From Saprospiraceae bacterium (GTDB lineage Bacteria > Bacteroidota > Bacteroidia > Chitinophagales > Saprospiraceae): a stretch of 34,465 bases of DNA. The stretch lies in NCBI GenBank assembly GCA_026989035.1, contig JALSKB010000008.1, forward strand, positions 1 to 34,465. Reading direction: 5' to 3'. The translations under genes and the position numbers were made by a program. Shown here piece by piece: positions 30,130 to 34,465 of this stretch (its first letter is position 1; each line of letters begins with the position of its first letter). Under the pieces are notes generated by a model, which was not told where the DNA came from, searched no databases, and was given only the letters and a program-made list of their open reading frames with translations.

Positions 30130-31224
30130 ATGAAAGTCGATTGTATTATCGTAGGGGGTGGATTAGCCGGCACACTCCTGGCGTGGAAGTTGGCCCGGCG
30201 AGCTGCCAAGGTGCTGGTCTTGGATCCCGAAAATTCGCACTCTTGTTCGAGGCTGGCTGCAGGTATCATCAACCCCGTTACGGGCAAGCGCTTGGTCAAG
30301 TCCTGGCACTTCGATCAACTTTTTGACTTTGCCAAAGAGACCTATCGGGAGATGGAATCTGAATGGGGGGTGCGCCTGCTCTATACCCAACGCATTTTTA
30401 GGGCCTTTCGGCAAATGGAACTCACCAATCAGTGGAACTTTCGCCTGGGTGATCCGAGTTATGCCTCCTTGCTGGAACCTCCTCAGCAGTCCCCTCCGGA
30501 GCCAGAACTGTTTCGCCAGGCCTTGGCCTATGGCTGTATCAAAAAAGCCGCGCGCCTGGATGTTCCACAACTGCTGGCTTCCGTTAGGAAGGCCTTTGCC
30601 GAAAGGCAGCAATTTAAGGGCAGTGCTTTTCTTCGAGAGACTTTTCGACCTGAGGCTTTGGTGTTAAGCTCAGAGGGTGTGATCTATGGAGAATATCAGG
30701 CTTCCAAGCTGGTCTTTTGCGAGGGCTGGAAGTTGAAAGATAACCCTTGGTTCGGATATCTGCCTTTGAATCCTGCCAAAGGCCATGTCTTGCATTTGCG
30801 TTTGGCACAGGAGCTTTATGCCAAGCGTTATATCTATAAAGATGCGCTCTACTTCGTGGCCTTGGACGAACAAACAGTCTGGTGTGGTTCCGATTATTTG
30901 TGGGATTTCCGGGACGATAAGCCGGAATCGGAGCCTTTGTCTCTGTTGAAAGACAAAGCCGAACAGATTTTGAAAAAGCCCTGCCAAGTTTCGGGACGTT
31001 TTGCTGCGGTACGTCCTACGGTTAGAGATCGCCGCCCCTTGTTGGGGCAACATCCCGAATATCCACAGCTCTTTGTTTTTAACGGCCTGGGTACCAAAGG
31101 CTCTTCCCTGGGGCCTTGGTGTGCCGCACAAATGGCCGAGCTGTTGCTGGAGGGGAAAGCCGTAGATGAGGAGCTGGATATTCGCCGATTTGAAGGGCGA
31201 GAACAGCCCCTTGAAGCCAAGTAA
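30130..31224 (+). CDS. DadA-like FAD-dependent oxidoreductase
   Basis: 364 aa. The dinucleotide-binding motif is GGGLAG at 9-14 with the acidic end VLVLDPE near 33-39. Next come SRLAAGIINPVTGKRLV, a central substrate domain, then GRFAAVRPTVRDRRPLLG and the C-terminal FNGLGTKGSSLGPWCA loop that closes on FAD. The family (glycine oxidase / D-amino acid dehydrogenase / tRNA mnm5s2U-type) oxidises amines; the substrate here cannot be set. Two copies of the 13-mer repeat lie inside, only 192 nt apart. It ends 24 nt before the LigD-type polymerase gene. Confidence 0.87.
   Translation: MKVDCIIVGGGLAGTLLAWKLARRAAKVLVLDPENSHSCSRLAAGIINPVTGKRLVKSWHFDQLFDFAKETYREMESEWGVRLLYTQRIFRAFRQMELTNQWNFRLGDPSYASLLEPPQQSPPEPELFRQALAYGCIKKAARLDVPQLLASVRKAFAERQQFKGSAFLRETFRPEALVLSSEGVIYGEYQASKLVFCEGWKLKDNPWFGYLPLNPAKGHVLHLRLAQELYAKRYIYKDALYFVALDEQTVWCGSDYLWDFRDDKPESEPLSLLKDKAEQILKKPCQVSGRFAAVRPTVRDRRPLLGQHPEYPQLFVFNGLGTKGSSLGPWCAAQMAELLLEGKAVDEELDIRRFEGREQPLEAK
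30403..30415 (-). repeat. Dispersed 13-mer, first copy in the FAD oxidoreductase gene
   Basis: Exact copy; the coding strand reads GCCTTTCGGCAAA and gives Ala-Phe-Arg-Gln. Confidence 0.85.
30595..30607 (+). repeat. Dispersed 13-mer, second copy in the FAD oxidoreductase gene
   Basis: Exact copy in the coding orientation, giving Phe-Ala-Glu-Arg. It is preceded by GGCC, so GCCTTTGCCGAAAGGC holds two GCC arms for one GGC. Confidence 0.85.
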
Positions 31225-31248
31225 AGACTTGAAAAAAACAGAGCTTTT

Positions 31249-32115
31249 ATGTCTGAGCTTACGAAAATGGTTAGGGGCAGAGCCTTGTCGGTTCATCATC
31301 CCGATCGCCTCTATTTTCCGGAGAGCGGTTGGACGAAGATGGATGTGATGAATTATTACGAAGCGGTTTGGCCTTATTTGCAGCCACATCTGCAAAAGCG
31401 ACCTGTAACTTGGCGGGTTTTTCCTCAAGGCATTCACGGCTTTTCTTTTTATCGGCGCGATGCAGGCAAAAACAGTCCGCCTTTGGCGCGCAGCTTTCCT
31501 TATCGGGAGCGCAGCAAGGAGAAGACCATTCGTTTACTCGTGGTGGAAGAATTGTACACTTTACTTTGGTTGGTTGCGCGGGGTGGGCTTGAGTATCACT
31601 TATGGGCTTGTACGATAGAGGATTTGGAGCATCCGGATTGGGCCGTTTTTGACTTGGATGTTTCGGAGGGTACGCCTTTCGGCAAATTGCTGGAAGTGAG
31701 TTTGTTGTTGAGGGAAGAGTTGGAAGGGCAAGGGCATCTCGTTTTGGCCAAAACTTTCGGAGGTACGGGCATGCACTTGTACGTACCTCTTTCGTCGAAA
31801 CGGCCTTTTGAGGAAGTTCGACTGTGGGTGAAAGGGCTCGCCGTGAAGTTGGCTGATAAGCGGCCTGATTTGATTCTCTCACCGGACTTGCAGAGAAAGA
31901 CGCATTGGGGGGATAAGGTCGCCATAGATTATGCCCAGAATGCCCGCGGAAAGAATACTGCGGCACCCTATACTTTACGTGCTCGTCCGGGGGCGCCTGT
32001 ATCTACCCCCCTGTCTTGGGAAGAGATCGAGCAAGGAGGATTTGTGCCCTCGGATTTCAATTTGAGCACTTTGCCTGAGAGGCTAAAAAAAGTTGGAGAT
32101 TTGTTTTTGGTTTAA
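31249..32115 (+). CDS. Stand-alone LigD-type polymerase domain (PrimPol)
   Basis: 288 aa, the size of the polymerase domain alone. Family markers: RLYFPESGWTKMDVMNYYEAV near 20-40, the metal-binding D135 and D137 (FDLDVSEG; most LigD proteins have DLDP), the KTFGGTGMHLYVPL motif with H176, D227 in VAIDYAQN, then RGKNTAAPYTLRARPGAPVSTPL. In NHEJ this domain adds nucleotides, including ribonucleotides, at broken ends next to a ligase and Ku; here neither a ligase domain nor Ku is in the window. The stop codon overlaps that of the convergent gene by three bases. A 13-mer copy lies at 31674-31686. Confidence 0.92.
   Translation: MSELTKMVRGRALSVHHPDRLYFPESGWTKMDVMNYYEAVWPYLQPHLQKRPVTWRVFPQGIHGFSFYRRDAGKNSPPLARSFPYRERSKEKTIRLLVVEELYTLLWLVARGGLEYHLWACTIEDLEHPDWAVFDLDVSEGTPFGKLLEVSLLLREELEGQGHLVLAKTFGGTGMHLYVPLSSKRPFEEVRLWVKGLAVKLADKRPDLILSPDLQRKTHWGDKVAIDYAQNARGKNTAAPYTLRARPGAPVSTPLSWEEIEQGGFVPSDFNLSTLPERLKKVGDLFLV
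31674..31686 (-). repeat. Dispersed 13-mer, copy in the LigD-type polymerase gene
   Basis: Exact copy; the coding strand gives Pro-Phe-Gly-Lys, right after the catalytic DLD motif. Confidence 0.85.
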
Positions 32116-33881
32116 GATTCCAGGCATAGGGCGACGTCTTCTTTGGATCTGATGGTGAGTTCTACGGGTTGAAGCACAAAGGTGAATTGGCCCGGCAATT
32201 GTTGTTTGGGTTGGTTTTGCACGGCATCTTTAAGGCGGATGAGTTCTTCTTTTGGAAGTTTAGCGATTTGGCCGTCCGGCGTAAGCGCCCAGAGCAGATT
32301 GTCGGACAGCAGGTCTATTTCCAGGCGGGTGTTTTTTGTTGCCAGGAAGCGTTGTAAGGTGTTGCGGTTTTTGTCAGCCAGGTAGAGGGTGGTGTTTTCC
32401 AAGGGGCTGCCGTCGGGTAGAATGAAATTGGCTTTCAGGGCGATCATTTGCGGCCGTATGGGGCGGTCACAGTTCCAGATGCCGAGTTCGCGGATGAGGA
32501 AGCGGTTGACGACGGGGGTAGTTTGGATGGCAGTATTAGCCAAGCTTTCCGGTTGTTTCTGGGCGAGCTGTTGTATTTGTCCTTCCAATTTTTGGACGAG
32601 CATCTCTTCTTCTTTGCGGTATTTGTCCAGCAATTCGCTTTTTTGTTGAGCCAGGCGGGCGTCGCGCTCTTTGCGAGCTGTTTCATAGGTTTGCAAGCGT
32701 TGGCGATAGCGTTCCATGGCTTTGGCATAGTCGGATTGAGGGACAACGGGTGTGATGAGCACTTCCAGCTGTTTGTTTTCATTGAAAAGAGAGAGCAGAT
32801 AATCTCGCTCGTTGACCTTTTCGAGTTCGGCGTTTTGCCAGTGCTGATTGAGCTCTTCTTCGGATGCCGTTTGTCTCGGGCTGAGTTGCCAAAGAACCTG
32901 GCCATAGGCTTCTTGCAGTTTTTGGAGTTCGGGATGTTTGGCGAAAGCCGGTTGGTCTTGACCCGGCAAGCGGAAATTGAGGTCAAAGACCAATTGGTTT
33001 TCATCGGGTTGAACGGGCTTGAGCGGTTTTGCCGGCAGGGGGTATCTGTGTTCCAGTTGTTGAATTTCCTCTTCACGGAAACTCTGGAGGGCGGCGATTT
33101 GCTTTTTGAGCTTTTCCTGTTCTGTGTAGAGCGGATGATCTTTATCGAACATTTGAAGCTGGCTTTTTTTGATTTCCAGCTCGCCTTTGCCTCGGTATTC
33201 CCAGCGGCGCTGTTTGAGATTGAGTTTGTAGAGGTTGTACTCGGGAGGAGAGATAAGGCTATGGGTCTGGATTTTTGCCGGCAGTTCTACGGAGATGGCC
33301 TTGTCGTGTCGCAATTCCAGGCGGTGGCCGTCTTGTTCGGCATAGACTTCGATCATGCCGGCGGAGGCCAGGTGGTATTCGATGCCGGCGGAGTCGTACA
33401 TCATGGGGATGCCTGTCAGGAAAAAGTCCACATAATCCGTCATTTCGCGAAAGCGAATATTAACCTTACCTTTTACGGCTTCTCCTTCAGCTGTTTGAAA
33501 AGCTCGGGCCGGGATGTTGAGGCGTGTGCCCGAGGGGGCGATGTATTGAGTTTCTTCTTCGTTGTCTATGCTGTAGGAGGTAAAGGGGATTTGTACGTTG
33601 GTCAAAGGGGGATGGACGTATTCCATGGCGGCGAAATAGGCTTTTTCGCGTACTTCATAGGCCGGTTGGGCGAGCCAGAGGGAGTAGGTCAGCCAAGCCA
33701 GGAGCAGGGCTGCGGCTGCAGCTGTACTCCACCACAGACGACGGGAACGCGAGGGGTAGACTTCCCGTTCCACTTCCCATTGGTGATAGCGTTCGAGCAG
33801 ATGGTCAAAATCCTGCTGTTGGGCAATTTCTTCGCTATCGGGTTGAGGCGGATTGATGCGTATGTCGTATTTGTTTTTCAT
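32112..33881 (-). CDS. Membrane-anchored protein next to the sigma factor, putative anti-sigma partner
   Basis: 589 aa. A cytoplasmic N-terminus of about 48 residues (DFDHLLERYHQWEVERE, acidic) is followed by one membrane segment (about 50-70) and a large outer part. The outer part begins with a beta-sandwich-like domain (GTRLNIPARAF, KGKVNIRFREMTDYVDF, GIPMMYDSAG, SAGMIEVYAEQDG) seen in many Bacteroidota surface proteins. A long coiled-coil region (about 385-465) and a C-terminal beta part follow. It starts 12 nt after the sigma-factor stop, so the two are co-transcribed. The topology fits an anti-sigma factor, but no zinc-binding anti-sigma motif is present and it is far larger than usual. 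Function is inferred from context only. Confidence 0.6.
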   Translation of the reverse strand: MKNKYDIRINPPQPDSEEIAQQQDFDHLLERYHQWEVEREVYPSRSRRLWWSTAAAAALLLAWLTYSLWLAQPAYEVREKAYFAAMEYVHPPLTNVQIPFTSYSIDNEEETQYIAPSGTRLNIPARAFQTAEGEAVKGKVNIRFREMTDYVDFFLTGIPMMYDSAGIEYHLASAGMIEVYAEQDGHRLELRHDKAISVELPAKIQTHSLISPPEYNLYKLNLKQRRWEYRGKGELEIKKSQLQMFDKDHPLYTEQEKLKKQIAALQSFREEEIQQLEHRYPLPAKPLKPVQPDENQLVFDLNFRLPGQDQPAFAKHPELQKLQEAYGQVLWQLSPRQTASEEELNQHWQNAELEKVNERDYLLSLFNENKQLEVLITPVVPQSDYAKAMERYRQRLQTYETARKERDARLAQQKSELLDKYRKEEEMLVQKLEGQIQQLAQKQPESLANTAIQTTPVVNRFLIRELGIWNCDRPIRPQMIALKANFILPDGSPLENTTLYLADKNRNTLQRFLATKNTRLEIDLLSDNLLWALTPDGQIAKLPKEELIRLKDAVQNQPKQQLPGQFTFVLQPVELTIRSKEDVALCLES

Positions 33882-33893
33882 AAGGCTCGGGTT

Positions 33894-34465
33894 CTAAGGT
33901 TTGGGGCTTTCTTCTTCGGGCCGATAATTGTTGAAGTGCTTTTTGAGGCGATCTAAGGCCCTGTAGGTGCGAACCTTGGCATTGCTTTCGGTAATGTCAA
34001 GCATGTTGGCTATTTCTTGAAAAGGGCGATGTTCGAAGAACCGCAGTTCGATGACCTCCAAATCGCTTGGTTTGAGTTGGTTAAGGGCATAGAGCAAGGC
34101 AGCTCGAGGGTTCGGTTCTATTTGGGTTTGGATTTCTTCGCCGAGGTTTTTCAAATCGGCCAGCTCTATAGAGACGACTCGTTGTCGCTTGTTTTGGCGG
34201 TGGTGCATGGCCAGTTCATTGGAGGCAATGCGATAAAGCCAAGCCGAAAACGGTACACCTTTGAAGGTGTAGCCATCTAGTTTTTGCATGGCTTTTAGGA
34301 AGACCTGTTGGCAGAGGTCGTTGGTCAATTCGCGATCGGCAGTGCGCTTGAAGAGATAGCGGTAGATGGGTTCAAAATAGCGCTCGTACAGCGGCTTGAA
34401 GTAGATGCGGTCTCTCTGGGCGGCCTGAATCTCAAGCCATTCTGCCTGGATTTGCTCTTCGGATA
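33894..34465 (-). CDS. ECF-like RNA polymerase sigma-70 factor, 5' end outside window
   Basis: Open at the right edge; 189 residues visible, the true start lies beyond. Region 2 is clear: PLYERYFEPIYRYLFKR, LTNDLCQQVFLKAM, FSAWLYRIASNELAMHHR. After a short linker comes region 4 (LKPSDLEVIELRFFEHRPF, QEIANMLDITESNAKVRTYRALDRLK), a helix-turn-helix for the -35/-33 element. The lack of regions 1 and 3 fits the ECF group. A TTG at 34328 is inside the gene and is not the start. The stop is 12 nt before the putative anti-sigma gene. Confidence 0.9.
   Translation of the reverse strand, partial: SEEQIQAEWLEIQAAQRDRIYFKPLYERYFEPIYRYLFKRTADRELTNDLCQQVFLKAMQKLDGYTFKGVPFSAWLYRIASNELAMHHRQNKRQRVVSIELADLKNLGEEIQTQIEPNPRAALLYALNQLKPSDLEVIELRFFEHRPFQEIANMLDITESNAKVRTYRALDRLKKHFNNYRPEEESPKP

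Noticed and set aside
32448-33956. 502-aa open frame on the plus strand
   Set aside because: It is the exact antisense of the membrane protein gene at 32112-33881, which has a signal-like membrane segment, recognisable domains and a tight link to the sigma gene. The plus frame reads as Phe/Val-rich sequence with no domain.

Overview
The window looks like ordinary chromosome from a member of the Bacteroidota, most likely Saprospiria or a near relative (phylum fairly sure, class a guess). The support is a type IX secretion C-terminal sorting domain, several promoter -7 boxes of the Bacteroidota form TAnnTTTG, and phylum-typical genes (DUF4403, a ctlX-type hydrolase, a TIR domain with a Saprospiria-like extension). 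Base composition is near 50% GC throughout. I see no rRNA, CRISPR array, insertion sequence, prophage or integron.

Layout. 1-1154: the 3' end of a DUF1566-like surface protein and a small secreted protein. 1396-1609: two tRNA genes (Arg-CCG, Lys-UUU) with a terminator-like hairpin between them. 1725-4616: a gamma-glutamyltransferase-like enzyme behind a DUF4403 protein. 4617-4895: a divergent intergenic region holding a possible structured small RNA. 4896-8502: YqgE/AlgH, an M23 peptidase, a thioredoxin-like protein and an HTH regulator. 8682-12739: ubiX, tpiA, an S24/LexA-like repressor, a small protein and an all-helical toroid protein. 12752-16806: a biotin carboxylase, a CYTH protein and a T9SS-exported PKD protein. 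16841-18610: a queuosine-precursor transporter and ctlX. 18656-22587: a copper P-type ATPase, lipB, a small conserved protein and an acyl-CoA thioesterase. 22595-27750: a TIR-TPR-SDR fusion, a TlpA-like lipoprotein and a dicarboxylate/amino-acid symporter. 28225-32115: an MFS transporter, tRNA-Arg(CCU), an MmcQ/YjbR protein, an FAD oxidoreductase and a stand-alone LigD-type polymerase domain. 32112-34465: an ECF-like sigma factor (cut by the window edge) with a large membrane-anchored partner.

Most genes are housekeeping or envelope functions in short operons of one to three genes, so there is no single pathway island. Likely co-transcribed sets are DUF4403-GGT, thioredoxin-M23 (overlapping), yhhQ-ctlX, the 135-aa protein-thioesterase pair, redoxin-TIR/TPR/SDR, FAD oxidoreductase-LigD polymerase, and sigma-putative anti-sigma.

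The most unusual signals are: (1) a 13-mer, TTTGCCGAAAGGC, present 11 times exactly on both strands and read in five different codon registers, which points to a DNA-level role; (2) a 792-aa protein joining a TIR-like domain, TPRs and a short-chain dehydrogenase; (3) a possible small RNA upstream of the DUF4403 gene; (4) a GGT-like enzyme that seems to lack the usual substrate-binding Arg. All calls come from reading the sequence; no database search was run.
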